From positions 664,421,591 through 664,485,590 of the forward strand of contig OY856409.1 in assembly GCA_963693085.1 (NCBI GenBank): 64,000 nt of DNA. Direction: 5' to 3'. The notes beneath the pieces are model-generated. The model worked only from the letters and a program-made list of their open reading frames with translations, searched no databases and was not told the origin of the DNA. This document shows, piece after piece, positions 54,862 to 64,000 of the stretch. The DNA is from Alisma plantago-aquatica. Taxonomy: Eukaryota > Streptophyta > Magnoliopsida > Alismatales > Alismataceae. The number at the start of each line of letters is the position of its first letter. Position 1 is the first letter of the stretch. Position numbers and translations under genes: made by a program.

Positions 54862-54954
54862 GTCTCTTCGGAGGCATCCAATAAAATTGGAATAATATAG
54901 AAAATATTAGCAATGATCCCTATGCCAGGATGACACACACAAATTGAGAAATGA
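54862..54954 (+). pseudogene. Second, older U6 snRNA-like pseudogene
   Basis: GTCTCTTCGGAGGCATCC, AATAAAATTGGAA, a decayed ACAGAGA box (ATAGAAAATATTAGCA), then CCAGGATGACACACACAAAT and GAGAAATGA follow plant U6 from nucleotide 1 to about 92. I count about 17 substitutions and one inserted A, mostly C-to-T or G-to-A. The 3' tail is absent. No clear target duplication is visible. This is an old retrocopy. Confidence 0.85.
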
Positions 54955-55893
54955 CAAGAGCGACAACTAGTGCTAAAAGACACATAATTTATCAATGTAT
55001 CTAGTCCTATTGTATTGGGAATGGGATAACTATTCAATACTCGCAAGAAAATTTAACACCATTGTAGCATTCTTGTGTCTTAACTCTTTGTGAATTTGAT
55101 AAACTAATGCTTGTTAAGTATGTATTTGTGTATTTCCAACAAACATAATCATGCCTCAATTAGACATCTAGAACTTTTGATTGGCATATTATATTAGGCA
55201 TCTAGGTATGCATGACTTGCAAATATCTTGTCTTAGTTAGAATTGCATGGTGCTAACTGGGCCTAATTTAGCTATCTTGTAAATAATGCAATTAAGGATG
55301 AGATAATGCTCATGTAGGAAATTCAAATAAATTATGTAACAATTTACTGTCATTTTGAGTAAATTATTCTAGTGTGGTATACCCAAGTAGTTGACTACAA
55401 GGATCTATGTTGGGCACTAAAAGTAGCCATGTGATTTTATAATTGTTAAGAAACTTAATTTACGGTAGGAAATATAATGAACAATTTGGGTGCATTGAAT
55501 ATTTTCATGGTTAACAAATATTGGAAATAAATTATCATGACTAATAATTCATGGGGTCCTTGTTGACCCCATGTCTACATCATCTAGTCTATTATATTGA
55601 TGATGGTTTAATCAATACGCTTGATCCCGTAATAAAACTATTAAAGACATTTTAGAAATATGTAATACACTCCAAATGCCCAATTAGAAAACCATTGAAA
55701 GTGGAGTAGACATTAAGACATGCATAAATGGAAGTTAGTGCTCACTGAATATGAATTCTTTCTAGATTTTGATGTAAATAACTTGTAGTTAATGTGCATC
55801 ACATTAGGTTTGTAACAGTTAATGTAATGATTGTAACAAAATGATGCACAAATATGATATCATTAGATTGAGACACAAAGTCTTTCAGATGAA
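54955..55893. other. Intergenic, no gene seen
   Basis: AT-rich, no coding or repeat structure recognised up to the chromovirus LTR. Confidence 0.5.
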
Positions 55894-55898
55894 AATAC

Positions 55899-58733
55899 TG
55901 TAACGACCCCACCTTCCGGTAACCCCCAATTAAAGGAGACCGATAGGTTGGTGCCGTTATCAATTTCCGGATCAAGGTTCAGCAATTAATTGATAACAAT
56001 TATTAAATTCTACTAGACTAAACTGAAAAGCTGTAATAAATAAAATTTTGCATACCTTTGAAAATTTTGGATTTCTAAATCTCTATCCAGAACTGGGACT
56101 AGCTAACTAATCCTCCTTTGGATTATAATTCGTGTATTTCACAAATGATAGTTTACTGTTTGTCCTTTTTTTGTTTGTACCTAAAATGCCGACAAACAAA
56201 ACGTCGGTCAGCCAAAGCTGGTATGTAGGAGATTCACTAATCATGCAATTATCTATAACAATGTATTGCATTCAATTATCATTTAACAAACAATTTTACG
56301 CTTTAAGTATAACTACACGATCCATGTGTCCCATATTACCTTTATACCCCTCATGATTTCACCTATCAAGTGAATCAATTTCTAGGGCAGAGTCACATGG
56401 CACTACCCGTAGGTAGCCCACTCCTTAACTCATGGTATGCTAAGAGTCTCATGGCACTACACGTAGGTAGCCCAGTTTCTAACTCATGATACCCTAGACC
56501 TTGCTCTAGGTTATCCTTAACCTTTGCATAGCCACATGGGTGGACTCGGATCTAGCTAGTTATACATGTATACTCATAGTGATAGTCATAATCACTTTAT
56601 AGTTGCATGAATTGAAACATCCAACAATTATTTCAAGCATTGAGGGAAACGTCGATAAAAACCTCAGAAAACTAATCGATATAGTCATAAGCGTAACCAC
56701 ATACCTCTTATTGTAGTTTCAGATACATAATCAAATATGAGGAGAGAGAATATCCAAGCAATCAAACAATGTGCACAGAAAACCCTGAAATAAGAGTACA
56801 CGTTTACCTTTATTAATATTTATCTAATTTCATCATGTCCCTTAGGGTTTCTATTCAATTTTTAGGGTTTTCTTGAAAATTAGGGTTTTGCCTCCATTTT
56901 TAATTATTATGAACCCTAATTCATCAAATCCACTTAAAACCTTTAAATCCTCTCCTTTTAATATTCCTAACAGTTTTAGGGTAATTATTTAGCAATTTAT
57001 TAAAATAACAAGGTTTCCTTCTTGTTTTACCCTAAATTAGGGTTTCCATACACATCACTTTCCATTCATAAACATAAACCCTAATTTATCCACCTTTATA
57101 ATTAAAACGAATGAAAACTTCATATTATTAACTAACAGGTTAATAATCCCTATTAAGTTACCAAGAATCACCCTTCATATGCAATTAGGGTTTCCAATTA
57201 CTTTTTCAACACATTTTTATAACAAAATAGGGCACTTTTGCAAAACTAAAAAGATCTAGGTTCTTAAAGCATTTTTATTAGATTCCTTGCATTTTTCTAC
57301 CCAACTTTCATATATAAAGTTTCTTTATTCGAGATTCCTAGCTATTACTATGATTTTAGTAAGGAAAATCTATTATTTGCAATTTCGATTCAAAGCAAGG
57401 TAATTTACCGAATTTTTGTAGCCGCTTGATATGTGGATCGGTGGTCCACTCCTCGGATCCGATGGTTCTGCTTAGCGCATGCTTAGCTAATGCCTCCCTT
57501 GTGCGGGAGCGTTGGATTAGCCTTGAGTCCACAGTGGACCGCAATCGTAGGGTGGGCGCCTCGTCGTCTACCTCCGCTCTGAGTAAACTCCCGCGGTCAA
57601 CCCGCTAGTTGACCCAGAGCTCTGGGCCACCCGCAGAACCACAGAGGAGCTTCTAAGCTTCTCTGTCAAGCCCCGAACTCGATGCGCTGGTCAATTGCGT
57701 GATCCCGCCTGACCCTCACCACCAACGCGGCGCCGGAAAGTCGCTGCCGACTTACAAGTCGTGGAGGGGGTAGATTAGACTAGAGCTAGCAATTGGAGGC
57801 ACTGTTCCACTTGACTTCGCACTCCGCAGCAAAGGGGGCATATTATAGGGACGCTGGTACCCTCGTGATGCTCCCCCTTATATAGGGCTAGGACCTAGGA
57901 GTCCAGAGTTTGGGGGTTCCTTTCCCCGACAAGGATTGCCCATAAAACTTGGGTTTGAAGTAATCACGGAGATCCCCCGGACCCAATGGGACTATCAACT
58001 CATTAATTCGTTGCCACCAATTAGAGAAAAAGGAAGAGGAAAGTTCCTCCTGAACCAGCGAGAGTCCCTGTCCTACTGGGATCTAGATGATGAGCAGGGT
58101 CAATTGGATTAAGATCCAACGGCCCCAATCATCCGCGTTCACACAGAGAAGGAAAGATTTCCCAATTATTTGAATTATCTTCCAATATAATGACAATCTT
58201 GGAAAAATCATAACTCCCAATTCTTAACTCCGTTTTTATTCAAATTTTGAGGAAAGCTCGTTCATGCCTTTATCTTTCATTGTGCAAAAATTGGAGTCAT
58301 TATCCAAAGGAAACGAGCCATTTTCTTCAGTTCCAAGTTATCCCTTATTTAATTGTATTTTCCACATATTCTTTATTTCCTTTGCCATTATCTAATTATC
58401 CTGAGTTCCTTGAACCCCAAGGAACCTTTATAATTTGAAAACTTATTTTGGGAGAATATCTTTTAGCCCTTTTAATCATCCTTTAACCCTTTTCTTATAT
58501 ATTCCATTTTCCCATTGTAATTCTTTATTAAATGGAATTCCTTTTTTTCATTTCTTTTTATTTTTCTTTCAATTGGGCTTAATGGCCAATAAGGCCCATC
58601 AAGAAAGCATGCAAGGCTATTATTCACGAAATTCATTCAAATCAAACCATGAAATCAAACATTGATCTTATTTATTTATTTAGAAGATATTTACAAATCT
58701 CATTACATGTTTTGGAAAAACGAGGTTATAACA
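55899..58733 (-). repeat. Chromovirus 3' LTR
   Basis: About 2835 bp, plus-strand TGTAACGACCCC to GGTTATAACA. On the element strand it starts TGTTATAACC and ends GTCGTTACA. A CTATATAAGG box (element strand) lies near 57880-57890, in a GC-rich block (57410-57830). Left of this the LTR is rich in CCCTAAT/TTAGGGTTT repeats (56830-57210). Confidence 0.82.
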
Positions 58734-58744
58734 TCCTCCCCTCC
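58734..58744 (-). promoter_or_regulatory. Chromovirus polypurine tract
   Basis: The element strand reads GGAGGGGAGGA directly before the LTR. Confidence 0.85.
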
Positions 58745-58775
58745 TTATAGGAATTTTGCCCTCAAAATTCAACAA

Positions 58776-60062
58776 TCAAGAAAACAAATCAGGATATTCT
58801 TTTTCCATGTCCGTCTTCAGCTCCCATGTGGCCTCATCCTCACCATGGTGCTTCCAAAGAACCTTTACCATCTCTATATTCTTATTTCTGAGCTCTTTTA
58901 CCTTGGTATCTAGAATATGCAAAGGCAACTCAGGATAAGACAACTTTCCTTGAAGCTCAATAGGTTCAATGCTCAGCACATGGCTTGGATCTTGCACATA
59001 TCGCTTCAGATTGGACACGTGAAACACATCATGCATCATACTGTATCGAGGGGGTAACACCAAACGATAGGCGGCCTCACCAATCCGTTATAACACTTCA
59101 AACAGACCCACGTATCGAGGACTCAACTTTCCTCTATTCTTAGCTATAGCTCGGAGCGGTCAGATTTTCAGAAAAACATGTTCTCCCACAAAGAAATGCA
59201 TATCAATCCGCTTCGCATCAGCATACGACTTTTGTCGGTCCTGAGCTCTCTTTAGCCTTTGCCTGATCAAAGTGACTTTATCAGCATACACTTGGAGTTC
59301 ATCTGACCTCAATAAGGTCCTTTCACCAACATCATCCCAGTGAAGTGGTGACCGACACGGTCTCCCATATAGAGCTTCATATGGAGGCATCCCGATACTG
59401 GCTTGGTAACTATTGTTGTAAGCAAACTCGGCTAAAGGTAGGTACTACTCCCATGATCCACCCCAATCGAGCACACAAGCTCGCAGCAGATCCTCTAAGG
59501 TCTGAATCGTCCTTTCTGACTGACCATCTGTCTGAGGGTGATAAGTGATACTAAACCTCAACCTTGTACCTAGTTCCTCTTGAACCTGCTTTCACAACTT
59601 GGAAGTAAACTTTGGGTCTCTGTCCGAGATGATGGAACCAGGTACGCCATGCAAACACACTATCTCTCTGATATACAACTCAGCTAAGTCTGACACTTTG
59701 ACAATGGTTTTCAGGGCAAGGAAGTGTGCTGACTTGGTAAGGCGATCTACCACAACCCATATTGCATCATGACCTCTCTTTGTCCGGGGTAGACCCACCA
59801 CGAAATCCATGGTGATCTGCTCCCATTTCCATTCCGGAATCTCTATAGACTGTAAAAGTCCACTGGGTCGTTGGTGTTAAGCCTTCACCATTTGGCACGT
59901 AAGACAACTGGCTACATAAGCTGCAATGTCTCTCTTCATTCCTGGCCACCAGAAAAACCTCTGCATGTCCTTAAACATCTTAGTAGTTCCTGGGTGTACC
60001 GTGTACTTAGAACTATGAGCCTCTTGTAGGATACGTTCCTTCAACGGTGAATCTTCTGGAAC
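58776..60062 (-). pseudogene. Chromovirus integrase with C-terminal chromodomain
   Basis: Minus strand. HHCC zinc domain near 60030-59890 (H..H in HSSKYTVHP, then CLTC). The core's first Asp is in [11 protein letters not shown] (59807), the second in IISDRDPKF (about 59625), and the Glu in YHPQTDGQSERTIQTLEDLL (about 59530). The GPY/F-like module is near 59100. The chromodomain ILDTKVKELRNKN...VLWKHHGEDEATWE occupies about 58922-58779; such domains can direct insertion toward marked chromatin. In-frame stops, several at expected Trp codons, lie near 59598, 59445, 59160 and 59085. Confidence 0.87.
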
Positions 60063-61393
60063 CCATATGCGATTCTCAAATCAGATTCCTCCGTCTATCC
60101 CCAAAGAAAGACGAGTCTGAGGCTTCTGCATCAAGCCTTTCATCTTGTCAAGTTCTCCACTGGCCAACTGTGCTACGAAAATCTCACTCAACAATTCAGA
60201 CTGTATCTGGATGTTGGCCAATCGAACTCGATCATCTAACGGTTGAGGTGACCATTCCACCAGATCTTCTAAGCTCTTCCACTGACTGGACAACACAGCT
60301 GCACACCTCAGCTGTTTCCGACTCAAAGCATCGGCTACGACATTCACCTTCCCTGGATGATAGGCAATGGTGAAGTCGTAATCCTTCATGTACTCCATCC
60401 ATCGTCGTTGTCGTAGGTTCAAATCTTTCTGCGTCAGAAGATACTTCAGGCTCTTATGGTCGGTGAAGATTTCAAAAGTGGCACCATACAAGTTATGCCG
60501 CCAAATCTTCAAGGCATGGATGATAGCGGCTAACTCCAGGTCGTGGGTTGGGTAATTCACCTTGTTGGGCTTGAGTTTTCAGGAGGCATATGCAACCACG
60601 TGCCGATTCTTTTCCAACACACAACCAAGTCCCATCTTTGATGCATCAGTAAAAATTATGAAACCCTCATTGCCTGATGGTAGAGTCAAAACTGGTGCAG
60701 TGGTCAGCTTCTCCTTTAGCTCTTGGAAATGAGCTTCACAAACATCGGACCATACGAACTTCACATCTTTCCGAGTCAACATGGTTAGAGGCAAGGCGGT
60801 CTTTGAAAAATCCGCGATGAAGCGCCGAAAATATCCTGCTAACCCCACGAAACTTCGTATCTCGGAGGGGTTCTTCGGTGCTGGCCAATCTCGAACCGCC
60901 GACACTTTAGCTGGATCTACGACGATCGTTCCTCCTGAGATGATGTGTCCAAGGAACATGACTCGGTCTATCTAAAACTCACATTTAGGAATTTTCCATA
61001 GAACTTCTGCTTTCTCAAGATATCAAGGACTTTACTTAGGTGGTCTCGGTGTTGTTCTAAGTCATCTGAATAAACCAGTATGTCATCTATGAACACTATG
61101 ACAAATGAGTCAAGGAAGGGTTGGAACACATTGTTCATAAGGTTCATGAACACATTGGGTGCATTGGACAACCCAAAAGGCATAACCACGAACTCATAGT
61201 GGCCATACCGGGTTCTAAAAGTGGTTTTTGGGATGTCCTCACTCTTAACCCTCAACTGGTGGTAACCTGACCTTAAGTCGATCTTTGAAAAGACTCGAGC
61301 TGACTTTAACTGGTCAAACAAGTCATCTATCCGGGGTAAAGGGTATTTGTTCTTAATGGTAGCCTGGTTGATCATTCGGTACTCAATGCACAT
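60063..61393 (-). pseudogene. Chromovirus reverse transcriptase and RNase H
   Basis: Minus strand. RT block [20 protein letters not shown] (Met for an expected Arg/Lys-type context), [27 protein letters not shown] and catalytic FIDDILVYS (about 61090-61066). A stop interrupts at 60968. A second open piece, 60959-60579, has the RT thumb/RNase H junction (GLAGYFRRFI, FTDASKMGLGCVL). A third, 60560-60081, has [22 protein letters not shown] and VVADALSRK. The stops are single-base type. Confidence 0.9.
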
Positions 61394-62199
61394 TCAGAGC
61401 GAACCATCCTTTTTCTTTACAAAAAGAACCGGCGCTCCCCATGGTGATGTGCTAGGATGGATAAAACCCTTGTCTAGCAATTCCTGTAATTGCTTCTTTA
61501 ACTCAAGCAATTCAGCAGGGGCCATTCTATAAGGTGCCCAGGAGATAGGGTTTGTGCCAGGGGCTAGCTCTATAGAGAAATCTACCTCTCTTTCGGGAGG
61601 AATCCCAGGTAGATCATCCAGGAAAACATCAGCATAGCTCCTAACGACCTCTATTTCTTCTAAGGGTTGCACCTTGGGTTCCGGCTCAGTGACTACTGCT
61701 AAGAAAGCTTGACATCCTTTACTCATCATCTGTTCTGCCTTCAAGGCCGACACATACAGGCTGGTGGTGGCATCCTTCCTACCTCTAATGACAAAAGGTG
61801 GTTGACCTGGTCTCTTAATGATCACTTTCTTCTCCCTACAGTCAAGGTTGGCCCTATAGGTATAAAGCCAATCCATGCCAATGATTACATCGAAATCATT
61901 CATGTCAAGAAGGATAAAGTATGTAGGAAAATTATGATCTCGATGTTTCACAGATACCACCGGGGTTTTTAAAAGGGACGTAAAGATTCAACCACTCGGG
62001 GTTGTAACATCCAAGACTACCCTAAATCCTTGATATCCAAACATAGCACAGTTGCAAGATTTCTCAAAATGAAAGTATTAGTAGATCCAGAGTCAAACAA
62101 AGCTTTCACATTATGTCCCATAACTTCAAGCATGCCTACATTATTGTTCATCATGCATTAGACCATTACATGCTTAACTTTAAAACATAAAAGAAAACT
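61394..62199 (-). pseudogene. Chromovirus protease and start of RT
   Basis: The aspartic protease motif LFDSGSTNTFIL is at about 62100-62065, followed by stops, then the open frame 61960-61394 with FDVIIGMDWL (the second protease block) and the RT start (DVFLDDLPGIPPEREVDFSI, SPWGAPVLFVKKKDGSL). The join to the following RT piece is broken by a stop at the M-C-I-E-Y codon context. Confidence 0.87.
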
Positions 62200-63579
62200 C
62201 TAAGGATTATTACCCTCGATCAACCGATTAGCATTAACTTGAGCCTCCTCATTGTCAATGGCAAACACCCGAGCTTGTCTTCTTTCTCCAGCAGGTGGGG
62301 CTACAGCTATAGGTGGAGCTGCCACAGGTGGAGCTACTGCTGGTGGGGCTGCCACTGGTCCTTGTCCTCTGGGCTCTGGCATAGGACAGACGGACTGCAG
62401 ATGTCCTTCTTGGTGGCAGTGAAAGCAAGTCTTCTTCTTGTAGCGACATTCGCCGGCATGGCCCTTTCCGCAGGTGCGGCAAGGAGGTCGGTTGTTCTCT
62501 TTACGAGGTTTCCCTCTTCCTCCATGTTTTCCTTTAGCTTGTTGATGTCCCAGGCCCTTCTTGTGGTTGTTTCTCGGGCCTTGGGCTCCTTCAGTGAAAC
62601 CCAAGTACCCCTTGGGTGGAAACGGGGCAGGCATCACCGTCCTTTCCATGTCTAAAGAGGTGTTGTAGGCTTCGGCAAAAGTTTTGGGTTTACTTGCCAT
62701 CACATGGGGCTTGATGGCAGGGTGAAGACGTTCCACGAAGTGGTCCACCATTCTCTCTTCATACATCATATGTCCAAAACGTTCCAGGAGGCAGAACCTA
62801 CGACCAAAGTCCGCAACTGAAGAGCTTCCTTGAGTCATGCTAGTGAACTCTCTTTCTTTCTCTTTCTTTGCTGCGACGGGGAGGAATCTAGCGGTGAAGA
62901 TCGTCTTGAAGTCAGCCCAGGCCATGGGTTCCTCTGTCAAATCTCGGCCAGTGATGTGGGTCTCCCACCATATCTTGGATGCTCCTTCCAGGAGATGAGC
63001 AGCAAAGAGGACCTTCTTGCTCGGCTGAACTTCTAGCATGCGAAAACCATTCTCAACTACAAGCAGCCAAGCTTCCGCTTTGTCGACCACCTCTGTCTTG
63101 TCTTCTCCCCAGAACTTCTCGATATTCAACTTGACGAAGTCTAGGATGGTGGCTCCCAGTCGAGGACGAACTGGAAGTGGCTCACCATTCTCGGCTCTGG
63201 CTAGGTCTCGGAGGACCAAGGCATTAATAGCCTCTGTCAGCTTCTTCTGCTGCTCTATCCACAAGGCCTCAGAGGTGTGGATCATCATAGTTGGCTCTGG
63301 ACCTCCAACTTGGTCCTCCTCCATCTGGTCTATATCCTCGTACACATGTTGCTCTTCATACTCTTGGTCCTGCTCTTGATCAAGGTTGTCGAAGGGTATT
63401 GGATCAGGGTTAGGGACCTCATGAGTGGTCTCTTCAGGCCTCTTTCTCTTCTTAGAGGATTCACCATCCTGGTTCTTCTTCCTTTTCTCTGAAGACCCAT
63501 TTCCTTTGCGGGGAGGCCAAGCACTGCTAGTTGGGTTCCCAGTACCCTCAGGGATAACAACTGTCTTTGTACGAGCCAT
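62200..63579 (-). CDS. Chromovirus Gag, open, 459 residues
   Basis: An uninterrupted minus-strand frame from ATG at 63579 to a TAG at 62200. The N-terminal third is Pro/Glu/Lys-rich with an acidic stretch. The Retrotrans_gag capsid core spans about residues 180-275 (HLLEGASKIWWE, FTARFLP, SVADFGRRF). Two zinc knuckles follow: an unusual short CRTCGKGHAGEC, then a standard CFHCHQEGHLQSVC at residues 385-398. A Pro/Val/Ala-rich tail precedes the stop. In related elements gag is usually fused in frame to pol, so the TAG may be the first inactivating change; whether this Gag is expressed is unknown. Confidence 0.9.
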   Translation of the reverse strand: MARTKTVVIPEGTGNPTSSAWPPRKGNGSSEKRKKNQDGESSKKRKRPEETTHEVPNPDPIPFDNLDQEQDQEYEEQHVYEDIDQMEEDQVGGPEPTMMIHTSEALWIEQQKKLTEAINALVLRDLARAENGEPLPVRPRLGATILDFVKLNIEKFWGEDKTEVVDKAEAWLLVVENGFRMLEVQPSKKVLFAAHLLEGASKIWWETHITGRDLTEEPMAWADFKTIFTARFLPVAAKKEKEREFTSMTQGSSSVADFGRRFCLLERFGHMMYEERMVDHFVERLHPAIKPHVMASKPKTFAEAYNTSLDMERTVMPAPFPPKGYLGFTEGAQGPRNNHKKGLGHQQAKGKHGGRGKPRKENNRPPCRTCGKGHAGECRYKKKTCFHCHQEGHLQSVCPMPEPRGQGPVAAPPAVAPPVAAPPIAVAPPAGERRQARVFAIDNEEAQVNANRLIEGNNP

Positions 63580-64000
63580 CTACATAAGCATAACAAACAA
63601 ACCTTTAGTTAATCATTAAACTAATTATACTTATGTCAGTGATATCTCATTACGTATCTTTTATTAATTTGATGGAGGATCCCTTAATCCTTAACTTATT
63701 TACCCATACCACACGAGGGTGGGGAAAAGAGAGAGATCCCTAACTCTTAAAGTCCTTAATAGAATTTGTGATGAGAAGGGATGAAAAAGATGAGAAAATC
63801 CTAAAGGTATCTTATTTCGATTCAAATCCTACGACATCGGCCAGGCAGTCACACATTCCGAGAGTCCTCGTATTCCGACTAGCGGTGCGGAGGAAAATTT
63901 TGCCAGCCCCCGGAAGTGATCCTTTTCTAGACGCCTCAGTCTTTCGAAAAATCCTCTAATAACTCCCTTGTGTTCTACAGAGTTTGTAAAATTTAATAAT
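63580..64000 (-). other. Chromovirus leader (partial)
   Basis: Untranslated sequence upstream of gag on the element strand. The primer site and 5' LTR are not yet reached at 64000. Confidence 0.7.

Larger units (their letters stand above)
55899..64000 (-). mobile_element. Ty3/gypsy chromovirus, minus strand, right end outside window
   Basis: A complete 3' LTR (55899-58733), polypurine tract, pol in the order protease-RT-RNase H-integrase-chromodomain, gag and part of the leader. Integrase after RNase H defines gypsy, and the C-terminal chromodomain places it among Tekay/Del-like chromoviruses. The left target duplication would be AATAC (55894-55898). The partner LTR and primer site lie beyond 64000. 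pol is broken by point stops, gag is open. Confidence 0.92.

Overview
This window is plant nuclear DNA, almost certainly from a flowering plant with a large, repeat-rich genome. Every recognisable protein fragment belongs to a plant LTR retrotransposon: several Ty1/copia lineages, one Sirevirus-like copia element and one Ty3/gypsy chromovirus. Primer-binding sites match plant initiator-Met tRNA, and plant-type MITEs (hAT, Tourist) and U6 snRNA pseudogenes are present. I could not identify a host protein-coding gene, and I cannot name the species from the sequence.

The left third (1-18347) is a stack of insertions inside insertions. The host is an old, decayed copia element (C), whose left half lies outside the window. 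Copia element A (1-2634 and 8998-9746) sits in C. Copia element B (2635-8992, TSD GTAGG) sits in A, and a hAT-type element (7310-8507, TSD GTTCAGAG) sits in B. Further along, C is broken again by a Sirevirus-type solo LTR (11923-14687, TSD AATAC), which itself holds a Tourist MITE and a hAT MITE. Directly next to it is a non-autonomous LTR element D (14693-17455), which holds another hAT MITE. C ends at about 18347. A 324-bp TRIM (19190-19513, TSD GTGAG) follows.

Element E (19902-25311, TSD GATAT) is the only intact element. It has 400-bp LTRs differing at one base and one uninterrupted 1390-residue Gag-Pol frame with all catalytic residues present. Its LTR carries three strong, related hairpins, and its leader carries three smaller ones.

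From 25317 to 37292 I see no gene. The stretch holds a minisatellite, arrays of element ends joined to (CT)n/(TA)n microsatellites, a solo LTR (29099-29846, TSD CATAC) and a clear U6 snRNA retrocopy (31719-31803) with a perfect 15-bp duplication.

From 37298 to 53922 a decayed minus-strand copia element G (TSD GTTGT, same family as B) is split by a 12-kb minus-strand Sirevirus-like element H (39712-51675, TSD CAAGC, two 1511-bp LTRs). H carries an extra third open reading frame after pol, now broken by stops, with an LTR-like hairpin module just upstream of it, and a hAT MITE near its 3' LTR. After an AT-rich stretch with a second, older U6-like sequence (54862-54954), the window ends in a minus-strand Ty3/gypsy chromovirus (55899 to beyond 64000). 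Its 2.8-kb LTR is complete here, its gag is open, its pol is broken by stops, and it ends in a chromodomain.

The genes do not form a host pathway. What works together is each element's own set: Gag packages RNA, protease cuts the polyprotein, reverse transcriptase/RNase H copies the RNA, and integrase inserts it. Only E looks able to supply all of these.
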